DNA of 5,105 bases from Deltaproteobacteria bacterium (lineage in GTDB: Bacteria; Desulfobacterota; DSM-4660; Desulfatiglandales; Desulfatiglandaceae), in NCBI GenBank assembly GCA_013349725.1, contig DUZB01000056.1, positions 1-5,105 on the forward strand. Direction: 5' to 3'. Position 1 is the stretch's first letter; each line of letters begins with the position of its first letter. A program made the position numbers and the translations under genes. Shown one piece after another: positions 1 through 5,105 of the stretch. The notes below the pieces were generated by a model. It saw nothing but the letters and a program-made list of their open reading frames with translations, was not told the DNA's origin and ran no database searches.

Positions 1-607
1 CCAGTTTACCCAGAGCGAACGCCGCCATTTTACTTCCCCTGAAAGGTGTGCCGAGAGTGATCAACCCCTTTACGGCAGGTCCGGGGAAACCGCCTTTTCT
101 GCCGGCATAGGCTTTGGCAAGGAGCCCACCCAGGCTGTGCCCCACAAGCAGGACGGGGTCATCCTTCTCTATCGCCCCGATCTCCATGAGCCTCAGGACC
201 AATTGCTCTTCGATCTCCCGGAAAGAGTGTCGCCAACTGCTGTAGCTTATCACATGAATTCGTTTCAACCCCGCACGCCTGAGCCGGAAACGGAATAAAA
301 ACCAGGCGCTCGCATTATGATAAAGACCATGAATCAGGACTACAGGGGGAAACGTGGAATTTTCTTCAGCGCCGGTTTTCCACAGAGGCCTGAATATACC
401 GAAAGGGAAAAGTAGAATGACGAGAATCTGGCTCCAGAAGCTCGAAAAAAGCCCCTTGAGAATCCATGCCGCCATCTTCCCATCGGATTCTTGTTGTATC
501 TGAAACCGGTAGGGACTGTTGCCTGCCTCGTACCAGAAAAGGGCATACGTGACCAATGGGAAAAACAGCAGGATAAAGAGGACGAGAAAAAGAAAAATGG
601 CAGACAT
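1..607 (-). CDS. Membrane-anchored alpha/beta hydrolase, lipase-like (partial, C-terminus beyond left edge)
   Basis: The reading frame is open from an ATG at 607 down to base 1 (202 codons, no stop), so the C-terminal part lies outside the window. Residues 3-24 are very hydrophobic (Leu/Phe/Ile-rich) and look like a signal anchor; a second hydrophobic stretch spans about 49-72. The hydrolase fold begins near residue 87 with PPVVLIHGLYHN, whose HG at 93-94 is the usual oxyanion-hole region. The nucleophile elbow is GHSLGG, with the presumed catalytic Ser at 158, followed by the typical LITLGTPFRGSKMA strand and loop. The Asp and His of the triad would lie off the edge. The family includes triacylglycerol lipases and other esterases; the substrate cannot be told from this part. 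The protein is probably held at the membrane with its catalytic domain outside the cytoplasm (inference). The start is supported by AAGGGGG four bases upstream and by a promoter about 50 bp further up. Fold confidence is high, substrate unknown. Confidence 0.85.
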   Translation of the reverse strand, partial: MSAIFLFLVLFILLFFPLVTYALFWYEAGNSPYRFQIQQESDGKMAAWILKGLFSSFWSQILVILLFPFGIFRPLWKTGAEENSTFPPVVLIHGLYHNASAWFLFRFRLRRAGLKRIHVISYSSWRHSFREIEEQLVLRLMEIGAIEKDDPVLLVGHSLGGLLAKAYAGRKGGFPGPAVKGLITLGTPFRGSKMAAFALGKL

Positions 608-655
608 GGAACCCCCTTGCGGCTTATGTGAAACAAGTGTAAAATTCTATCCGGT

Positions 656-684
656 ATCATTGCCGGTTGAAGAAGGCTTGTCAA
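656..684 (-). promoter_or_regulatory. Sigma70-type promoter of the hydrolase gene
   Basis: Read on the minus strand, a perfect -35 box TTGACA (684-679) is followed after 17 bp by AATGAT (661-656), which matches 4 of 6 positions of the -10 consensus. Transcription would begin near 649, giving a leader of about 42 nt before the ATG at 607 with its AAGGGGG ribosome binding site. The perfect -35 box, ideal spacing and sensible leader length support it. The activity itself is inferred. Confidence 0.6.
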
Positions 685-721
685 TAGTTCTCACAGAATT
701 GCTGGTCGCAAAATTCTTGGC

Positions 722-751
722 TTGACTTTAATTTGTGTTTTAATGTATTTT
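722..751 (+). promoter_or_regulatory. Candidate plus-strand sigma70-type promoter
   Basis: TTGACT (722-727) matches 5 of 6 positions of the -35 consensus and is followed after 18 bp by TATTTT (746-751), with 4 of 6 -10 matches, in an AT-rich setting. Transcription would begin near 758, just ahead of the 12-bp palindrome. It points toward the EF-G-like gene, but the ATG is about 250 bp away and the repeat element lies between. It could therefore drive the three-gene unit through a long structured leader, or be left over from an earlier arrangement. Confidence 0.4.
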
Positions 752-773
752 CTGAGCTTTAGCTCTATTCGTC

Positions 774-785
774 CTGACCGGTCAG
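774..785. promoter_or_regulatory. 12-bp perfect palindrome, possible TetR-family operator
   Basis: CTGACCGGTCAG is a perfect inverted repeat with no spacer. Operators built on a TGACCGGTCA core are common for TetR-family repressors. The site lies about 16 bp after the expected start of the candidate promoter at 722-751, a position where a bound repressor would block transcription. No regulator gene is present in the window, so the binding protein is unknown and the role is an inference from symmetry and position. Confidence 0.4.
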
Positions 786-808
786 TAAACATGGAACGTA
801 TCAAAACT

Positions 809-941
809 GATGATCCAGTAAAAAGTCCCCAAGGCCGTCACTCCCGCGAACGCGGGAGTCCATAAGTAGTTTATTTTCCTGGATTCCCGCGTTCGCGGGA
901 ATGACGAAAAAAGATGAATTTCGACTTTTTACGGGACCGTC
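809..941. repeat. 133-bp nested inverted-repeat element (MITE-like or REP-like)
   Basis: The element has two layers of symmetry. The outer arms, 809-827 and 923-941 (right arm GACTTTTTACGGGACCGTC), pair at 16 of 19 positions. The inner arms, 836-862 and 880-906, pair at 25 of 27. Each inner arm is itself a hairpin: CTCCCGCG-AA-CGCGGGAG on the left (842-859 for the stem-loop core) and a 9-bp stem around a TT centre on the right. The central spacer (863-879) is AT-rich. From memory, CCCGCG-type palindromes of this kind are dispersed in many deltaproteobacterial genomes. No transposase is encoded and I find no convincing target-site duplication, so it would be a non-autonomous or extragenic palindromic element. 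In RNA it would fold strongly and might attenuate transcription toward the downstream gene. Confidence 0.8.
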
Positions 942-1008
942 AAAAGTACTGGAAATAACGTGGTTTATTAATCCTGATTTATCATTTTGTTAACGAAAGG
1001 ATCTTAGC

Positions 1009-3087
1009 ATGGAAAAAGTGGCTGAACAATTGAGAAATGTAGCCCTGATTGCACATGGGGGCTCCGGTAAAACCTCATTGGCTGAGGCGATGCTGTTTAA
1101 CGGGAAATCCACCACGCGATTGGGAAAGGTGGACGATGGCACATCAAGCTTTGATTTTGAACCGGAGGAAATTAAGAGGCGCAGCACACTCAGCACAGCC
1201 TTTCACCATGCCAAATGGAAAAAGAACAAAATCAATATCTTGGATACTCCAGGAGACGACAATTTCCTGTCCGATACCAAATTTTCCCTTGATGCGGCAG
1301 ATGGGACGGTCGTGGTTATCAGCGCCATTTCCGGGGTAAAGGTGGGGACGGAAAAAGTATGGAACTTTGCGGACGAACGAAAACTGCCGAGAATTATTTT
1401 CATCAACAAAATGGACAGGGAACGAGCTGATTTCTATAAAGTTATCGATGAGATTTCAGAGGGACTTGAGATAAAGCCCACACCGGTTTTTCTTCCTATT
1501 GGCGCCGAAGACAAGTTCTCGGGGGTAGTAGATCTGATCAAGATGAAGGCCTACACCTATGAGCTGGATGGAAGCGGGAAGTTTGAAAAACAAGATATCC
1601 CTGCGGAGATGGCGGATCTTGTTGAAGAATGGCGGGAGAAGATCATTGAAAACATCGTGGAAGCCAATGACGATTTGATGGAGAAGTACCTGGAAGGGGA
1701 AGAGCTTTCCGATCAGGAGATAGAAGAAACCCTTTATGCCGGCATCAAAACCGGGGCACTGGTTCCCATTGTCTGCGGTTCTTCTCTGCTGAATGTAGGC
1801 GTACCGCAGTTGATGGACCTGATTATACAGGGGCTTCCCTCTCCCCTGGAAATCCCGCCGAAAGAAGGCAGGGCGGTCGACAGTGATGAAATCATTCAAA
1901 GGATTCCCTCTGTGGATTCCCCCTTTTCCGCTCTTGTATTCAAGACCGTTGCAGATCCTTTCGCCGGCAGGCTCACCATTATGAGAGTATTTTCAGGGAC
2001 CGTTGAGTCCGATTCAACGGTTTACAACCCCAACAAGGATATCAAGGAAAAATTCGGTCAGCTCTTAGCCATTGAAGGAAAGAAGCAGCAACCGGTTGAA
2101 GGAGCAGGGCCCGGGGACATCGTTGCCATTGCCAAACTCAAAGAAACCACCACGGGAAACACGCTATGTTCCATGAAGGAGCCCATTGTTTACCAGCTCA
2201 CCCAGGGTCTGCCGGCCGTAATCTCATACGCCGTACAGGCAAAAGTGAAGGGAACGGAAGATAAAGTCTTTACTTCTTTTGCAAAGCTCCTTGAAGAAGA
2301 CCCCACGTTGAAACTGGGAAGAGACCAGACCACGGCGGAGGTAATCCTTTCCGGGACAGGCCAGATCCACCTGGAAACGGCCTGTGATAAACTGGCGAGA
2401 AAATTCGGCGTTGAGGTGAATCTGGTCCCCGTGAAAGTACCCTACAGGGAGACCGTGAAAAAATCCGCATTGGGAGTTGTGTACAGACATAAGAAGCAAT
2501 CCGGAGGCAGGGGTCAATTCGCAGAGGTGCATTTTGATGTTACCCCGTTGCCCACCGGCGCCGGGTTTGAATTTCACGAAAATCTTACGGGAATGAATGT
2601 CCCCAGAAACTTTGTTCCTGCTGTCGAAAAAGGACTCCAGGAAACCCTTTTGACCGGAGCATTGGCCGGTTATCCCATTGTCGATCTGAAGGTGCGTTTT
2701 TATGACGGCAAATCCCACGAGGTCGATTCTTCCGAAATGGCTTTCAAAATCGCCGCGGCCATGTGCCTCAAGAAGGGCATGCAGGCAGCCAGCCCCACCC
2801 TTCTGGAACCTATTATGAAGCTGGAAATCACAGTCCCTGAAGAAGTGATGGGCGATGTAATGGGTGACCTGAACAGCCGGAGAGGAAGAGTCCTTGGAAT
2901 GGATTCCAAAGGAAAGTACCAGGTGATCATGGCCCAGGTGCCCATGGTGGAAATCCTCAAATATGCCCTTGACCTGAATTCCATCACCGGCGGACGCGGG
3001 ACGTTTACCATGGAACAAGACCATTATGAAGAGGTTCCCTCACAATTAGCGGAAAAGGTTATTGCCGCAGCCCAGGAAGAGGAGTAA
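1009..3087 (+). CDS. fusA: Elongation factor G-like GTPase (EF-G II type paralogue)
   Basis: This is a full-length (692 aa) translational GTPase with all five EF-G domains: G plus G' about 1-283, II about 304-390, III about 402-478, IV about 479-604 and V about 605-680. Visible motifs are P-loop AHGGSGKTS (15-23, K21/T22), switch I RRSTL (57-61) where canonical EF-G has RGITI, switch II DTPGDDNF (79-86), NKMD (133-136) and the G5 segment CGSS (256-259). Domain IV keeps KQSGGRGQF and the tip segment HEVDSSE (570-576). In canonical EF-G switch II reads DTPGHVDF, whose His helps GTP hydrolysis; here that position is Asp83. The P-loop style and this substitution place it with EF-G II-like second copies rather than the housekeeping factor, and no rpsL, rpsG or tuf is adjacent. 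It probably acts on ribosomes in the cytoplasm; its specific step is unknown. The start is supported by GAAAGGA at 995-1001, seven bases upstream. The symbol is the generic one used for this family. Confidence 0.92.
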   Translation: MEKVAEQLRNVALIAHGGSGKTSLAEAMLFNGKSTTRLGKVDDGTSSFDFEPEEIKRRSTLSTAFHHAKWKKNKINILDTPGDDNFLSDTKFSLDAADGTVVVISAISGVKVGTEKVWNFADERKLPRIIFINKMDRERADFYKVIDEISEGLEIKPTPVFLPIGAEDKFSGVVDLIKMKAYTYELDGSGKFEKQDIPAEMADLVEEWREKIIENIVEANDDLMEKYLEGEELSDQEIEETLYAGIKTGALVPIVCGSSLLNVGVPQLMDLIIQGLPSPLEIPPKEGRAVDSDEIIQRIPSVDSPFSALVFKTVADPFAGRLTIMRVFSGTVESDSTVYNPNKDIKEKFGQLLAIEGKKQQPVEGAGPGDIVAIAKLKETTTGNTLCSMKEPIVYQLTQGLPAVISYAVQAKVKGTEDKVFTSFAKLLEEDPTLKLGRDQTTAEVILSGTGQIHLETACDKLARKFGVEVNLVPVKVPYRETVKKSALGVVYRHKKQSGGRGQFAEVHFDVTPLPTGAGFEFHENLTGMNVPRNFVPAVEKGLQETLLTGALAGYPIVDLKVRFYDGKSHEVDSSEMAFKIAAAMCLKKGMQAASPTLLEPIMKLEITVPEEVMGDVMGDLNSRRGRVLGMDSKGKYQVIMAQVPMVEILKYALDLNSITGGRGTFTMEQDHYEEVPSQLAEKVIAAAQEEE

Positions 3088-3090
3088 GCC

Positions 3091-3095
3091 AGGAG
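3091..3095 (+). promoter_or_regulatory. Ribosome binding site fixing the GTG start of the mogA-like gene
   Basis: AGGAG lies seven bases before GTG at 3103, inside the 15-bp gap after the EF-G-like stop. It selects the GTG over later in-frame ATG codons, and the protein from this GTG begins at the family's usual first beta strand. Confidence 0.7.
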
Positions 3096-3102
3096 AAAAG
3101 GG

Positions 3103-3618
3103 GTGCAAAAAGTTTTTCTGTCGGGAGTATTGACTGTCAGCGACAAAGGATCTGCCGGCCTTCGTGAGGATGAAAGCGGAAAAATAGTGGCCGAAATGCT
3201 GAAAGCCGAAGGTTTTCAAGTGGCCAAGAAGGAAATTGTCCCTGACGACAGGCAGAAGATCTCCGAACGGATTATCCAATGGATTGATCAGGATGGCCTG
3301 TCGCTCGTTATTACCTCCGGAGGAACAGGCCTGAGCCCAACAGATGTCACGCCCCAGGCAATGGAGAAAATTATTGATTATCAGATCCCCGGTATTCCGG
3401 AGGCCATGCGCGCAGCAAGCCTTCTGAAAACGCCCCATGCCATGATCTCCAGGGCCATGGCTGGGGTCAGGGGGACCTCCCTTGTCATTAATTTGCCGGG
3501 CAGCCCTGGAGGTGCAAGGGATAACCTCTCCGTCGTTCTGCCCGCCCTCAAACATGCCCTCATGAAAATCCAGGGTGACCCATCGGATTGTGCGGCCATT
3601 CACAAAGAAATCGCATAA
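3103..3618 (+). CDS. mogA: MogA/MoaB-family molybdopterin adenylyltransferase
   Basis: The 171-residue product has the MoCF-binding fold. Proteins of this family activate molybdopterin by adenylylation with ATP, before MoeA inserts the metal, in cytoplasmic molybdenum (or tungsten) cofactor synthesis. Visible landmarks are the N-terminal strand and loop TVSDKGSAGLREDESG (11-26), PDD at 47-49, the signature TSGGTGLSPTDVTP (71-84), and NLPGSPGGARDNL near 130-142. D48 and D81 align with the two aspartates I recall as essential in E. coli MogA (D49 and D82). The arginine commonly preceding the second Asp is Thr80 here, a tolerated variation as far as I know. Length is close to MoaB (about 170) and shorter than E. 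coli MogA (about 195), so MogA and MoaB cannot be separated by sequence alone. The start is a GTG with a well-placed AGGAG. It lies 15 bp after the EF-G-like gene and 27 bp before the channel gene, suggesting co-transcription. No other cofactor gene is in view. Confidence 0.9.
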   Translation: MQKVFLSGVLTVSDKGSAGLREDESGKIVAEMLKAEGFQVAKKEIVPDDRQKISERIIQWIDQDGLSLVITSGGTGLSPTDVTPQAMEKIIDYQIPGIPEAMRAASLLKTPHAMISRAMAGVRGTSLVINLPGSPGGARDNLSVVLPALKHALMKIQGDPSDCAAIHKEIA

Positions 3619-3631
3619 GTTGAAAGTGACT

Positions 3632-3642
3632 AAAGGAGGTGA
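3632..3642 (+). promoter_or_regulatory. Near-perfect Shine-Dalgarno of the channel gene
   Basis: AAAGGAGGTGA matches the complement of the bacterial 16S rRNA 3' end over eleven bases, with six bases between the GGAGG core and ATG at 3646. It is clearly stronger than the sites of the two upstream genes and suggests efficient translation of the third gene from a shared message. Confidence 0.75.
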
Positions 3643-3645
3643 CGT

Positions 3646-4500
3646 ATGGATCAAATTTCTTCCGGCATGCACAACTATGTAGACCAGATCAGTCAAATTG
3701 GCGAGACATTGGGTCCCATGGTCGTAAAGGGAATGATCCTCCTTCTGATCGTGCTGATCCTCGTAAAGTACCTGGGGAAACTTGTATCCACCGTCCTCAT
3801 TAAAGCGGGCATGCCGGAGCGGAAGGCCGCCTATTCACAGACCGGCATGCATATTCTGGTCCTTCTGATCGGCGCCCTGGTGGTCCTCAACATGGCCGGT
3901 TTTCCGGGTGCACTCCTTTTTCGAGTCATTATGGTAATCGTGATGGTATCCGTGGCCGCCTACATCATCGGGAAACCTTACATTCCCCAGCTTCCTTTCA
4001 AAAAGGGGGAGGTGATTCAAATCGGGGATTCCATGGGCACGGTGGATCTCATCACCATCATGCACACACGGATCAAAACCTTTGACGGGAAGGTAATCTA
4101 TATCCCCAACCACAAAGTCCTCAATGATAAGGTGACCAATACCAGCGTCAGACCCAATCGCAGGCTGGATATTCGTTTTTATATCGCCTTTGACCAGGAC
4201 GTAAAAAGGGCCATGGAGTTGGTGGCGGAAATTTTAAAAGAAGATGATATGGTTTTGGATAAACCCGCGCCGCGGGTGGTCATTGACAAGTTTGCACCCG
4301 GCTACATGGAAATGCTGGCGCGGTTTTGGGTGGAGAGAAAATATGTGCTTACAGGCCGTTGGGGCCTGAATGAGAAAATCAAGACAAAGCTGGATGAGGA
4401 AGGGATCAGGATGGCAACCCCCAGGCTGGAGATAAGCAACGAAACGGGATCGGCAGGCGTACCCGTTTCAACAGGGTCTGCGGAGAGCCTTGAAAGCTAA
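3646..4500 (+). CDS. MscS-like mechanosensitive ion channel family protein
   Basis: The 284-residue product is close in length to E. coli MscS (286). Three hydrophobic helices are visible at about 25-42, 68-83 and 88-108. They are followed by the MscS beta domain: PFKKGEVIQIGDSMGTVDLI (117-136), then HTRIKTFDGKVIYIPNHKVL (140-159). A C-terminal alpha/beta domain runs to about 263, and a short Ser/Gly-rich tail ends the protein. MscS proteins are inner-membrane heptamers that open under membrane tension and release solutes during hypo-osmotic shock. The third helix is odd: MscS normally lines its pore with a Gly/Ala-patterned helix ending in a conserved Gln-Gly and Asn region, whereas this one is rich in Val, Ile and Met and leads into GKPYIPQLPF. 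It is therefore probably an MscS superfamily member of a divergent branch, and channel activity is less certain than fold. The start is fixed by a near-perfect ribosome binding site. It is probably the last gene of the three-gene unit, and its stop overlaps that of the convergent gene. Confidence 0.88.
   Translation: MDQISSGMHNYVDQISQIGETLGPMVVKGMILLLIVLILVKYLGKLVSTVLIKAGMPERKAAYSQTGMHILVLLIGALVVLNMAGFPGALLFRVIMVIVMVSVAAYIIGKPYIPQLPFKKGEVIQIGDSMGTVDLITIMHTRIKTFDGKVIYIPNHKVLNDKVTNTSVRPNRRLDIRFYIAFDQDVKRAMELVAEILKEDDMVLDKPAPRVVIDKFAPGYMEMLARFWVERKYVLTGRWGLNEKIKTKLDEEGIRMATPRLEISNETGSAGVPVSTGSAESLES
4441..4469. other. Stem-loop at the convergent gene ends, possible terminator
   Basis: GAAACGGG (4441-4448) and CCCGTTTC (4462-4469) form a perfect 8-bp stem around a 13-base loop. 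It sits inside the last codons of the channel gene and about 30 bp beyond the stop of the minus-strand gene. Read on the minus strand, the stem is followed by GTTGCTTAT, a weak T-rich tail, so it might end transcription of that gene. No proper T-tract follows on either strand, so this is a structure with an uncertain role. Confidence 0.35.
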
Positions 4501-5105
4501 TGCGCGTTTTTTCCGGGACCAAAAACAGCCCCATAGGCAACGGTGAGGATACAGGCCTGTAAAGGGGCCGTGACAATAATCCCGATCCCGAACAGGATGC
4601 CCCCGATACTCCCGATGACACTCGCAACAGCCGACACACTGAGGAAAGGCCAGAAGTTGCTTTTCACCGTCTGAAAACTGGCGACCGAAGCGCTCCGGAA
4701 GTCCATGTTGCGATCCACAATCAGGAAGGGGCCAAACATGAGAAATGCCTGCGCGGCATACACAAAAAACAGCGCGGCCAGCTGCCCCACACCCGGCACA
4801 AAAAGAAGGACCAGCGCGCCCGCTGAGGCGGCGACTCCCCAGACAACCACAAAAAGAAGGGAGTGAAGGAAAAACCCGAAACCCCTGAAAAGATCGGAAA
4901 CTTTCGGCTTTGGTTCCCCCCCTTCCTGCAATCCCAACGTGATGATGAGCAAACCTGAAAGCATAGGGCCCGCTAAAATTCCCGCACTGGCAACCGTTAG
5001 AATCAGAGCAATGAATGAAGCAGGAATCAGGATGGAAATATTTTCCTTGTACTGTTGAAAGCCTTTTTCAAACCAGTTGCTTAAATGAACCTGCGGGGGT
5101 TCCAT
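4497..5105 (-). CDS. Multi-pass integral membrane protein of unknown function (start at window edge)
   Basis: The frame runs from an ATG at the last base of the window to TAG at 4499-4497, giving 202 residues. The product has about five or six hydrophobic segments, at roughly 23-43, 44-60, 79-103, 104-130 and 153-196 (the last probably two helices), rich in Gly and Ala. The N-terminal WFEKGFQQYKENISILIP, the segment ILAGPMLSGL followed by a soluble loop with FRGF, and the later VDRNMDF...ASFQTVKSNFWPF pattern resemble a widespread group of uncharacterised membrane proteins. They also resemble DUF2189 and the membrane domains attached to some glycerophosphodiester phosphodiesterases. I cannot assign a family firmly and no catalytic motif is visible. 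The sequence upstream of the ATG is not in view, so the start cannot be tested against a ribosome binding site and the gene may extend further. The gene converges on the channel gene with a 4-bp overlap. Whether the two proteins work together is unknown. Confidence 0.75.
   Translation of the reverse strand: MEPPQVHLSNWFEKGFQQYKENISILIPASFIALILTVASAGILAGPMLSGLLIITLGLQEGGEPKPKVSDLFRGFGFFLHSLLFVVVWGVAASAGALVLLFVPGVGQLAALFFVYAAQAFLMFGPFLIVDRNMDFRSASVASFQTVKSNFWPFLSVSAVASVIGSIGGILFGIGIIVTAPLQACILTVAYGAVFGPGKNAH

Larger units (their letters stand above)
608..1008. other. Divergent intergenic region with promoters, palindrome and repeat element
   Basis: About 400 bp lie between the two divergent starts (607 minus, 1009 plus). 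In order the region holds the lipase leader and promoter (608-684), a plus-strand promoter candidate (722-751), a palindromic operator candidate (774-785), an unsupported 24-codon ORF (791-865) and a nested inverted repeat (809-941). An AT-rich stretch leads into the EF-G-like gene. In that last stretch TATCAT at 980-985 resembles a -10 box, but no good -35 box precedes it. I see no tRNA or other structured RNA gene here. Confidence 0.7.

Noticed and set aside
340..684. Minus-strand frame of 114 codons overlapping the hydrolase start.
   Set aside because: It is a different frame from the hydrolase, whose GHSLGG motif and promoter define the real gene; its product is low-complexity and unrecognisable.
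754..765. Small palindrome GAGCT-TT-AGCTC near the candidate plus-strand promoter.
   Set aside because: Only five base pairs in AT-rich sequence; too short to support a site or terminator.
801..947. TCAAAA at 801-806 and 940-945 as a target-site duplication of the repeat element.
   Set aside because: The right copy overlaps the outer arm and the left copy is two bases away from the arm, so the geometry is wrong for a duplication.
1999..2021. Perfect 8-bp inverted repeat (ACCGTTGA / TCAACGGT) with a 7-base loop inside the EF-G-like gene.
   Set aside because: It lies in the middle of domain II, has no T-tract, and short stems like this occur by chance in a gene of this length.
2224..3024. Long open frame on the minus strand opposite the EF-G-like gene.
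   Set aside because: It lies wholly within the well-supported EF-G coding sequence, shows no recognisable protein motifs, and is explained by codon bias of the true gene.
3085..3105. The EF-G-like, mogA-like and channel genes are all in the same reading frame, and a single TAA followed by five codons separates the first two, which could suggest a readthrough fusion.
   Set aside because: The mogA-like gene has its own well-placed AGGAG and GTG and starts at the normal family N-terminus. Sharing one of three frames is unremarkable.
4352..4368. CAGGCC / GGCCTG hairpin with a 5-base loop inside the channel gene.
   Set aside because: It is a short GC stem in coding sequence, far from the gene end and with no T-run, so probably chance.
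5095..5105. GGGGGTTCCAT at the right edge equals the sequence before the hydrolase ATG on the other strand, hinting at a repeat or a plus-strand start.
   Set aside because: The match is only 11 bases, and here it encodes the first residues of the minus-strand membrane protein; the next base is not visible.

Overview
The window carries about four and a half genes from a mid-GC bacterium, most likely an anaerobic deltaproteobacterium (Desulfobacterota). That assignment is an inference. It rests on the style of the EF-G-like protein (P-loop GGSGKTS, switch II DTPGDDNF), on the molybdenum cofactor gene next to it, and on a palindromic CCCGCG-type intergenic repeat that I associate from memory with such genomes. 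No sequence search was possible.

Layout. On the left, minus strand, is the N-terminal part of a membrane-anchored alpha/beta hydrolase of the lipase type (1-607), running off the left edge. It has a recognisable sigma70-type promoter at 656-684. A divergent intergenic region of about 400 bp follows. It holds that promoter, a weaker plus-strand promoter candidate (722-751), a perfect 12-bp palindrome resembling a TetR-family operator (774-785), and a 133-bp nested inverted-repeat element (809-941). Next come three closely spaced plus-strand genes, probably one transcription unit: an EF-G paralogue of the EF-G II type (1009-3087), a MogA/MoaB-family molybdopterin adenylyltransferase (3103-3618) and an MscS-like mechanosensitive channel protein (3646-4500). 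The last gene is a minus-strand multi-pass membrane protein of unknown function (4497-5105). It converges on the channel gene, the two stop codons overlap by 4 bp, and it reaches the right edge exactly at an ATG.

How the parts relate. The three plus-strand genes do not form an obvious pathway: one acts on the ribosome, one in cofactor synthesis and one in the inner membrane. Spacings of 15 and 27 bp and good ribosome binding sites suggest shared transcription rather than shared biochemistry. The EF-G copy has no str-operon neighbours (rpsL, rpsG, tuf), and its switch II has Asp where canonical EF-G has the catalytic His, so it is probably not the housekeeping factor.

I see no convincing new multi-gene system. 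The points most worth a second look are the non-canonical GTPase centre of the EF-G paralogue, the channel protein's pore helix lacking the usual Gly/Ala pattern, and the divergent region, where a promoter, a palindromic operator and an ATG run directly into the repeat element.
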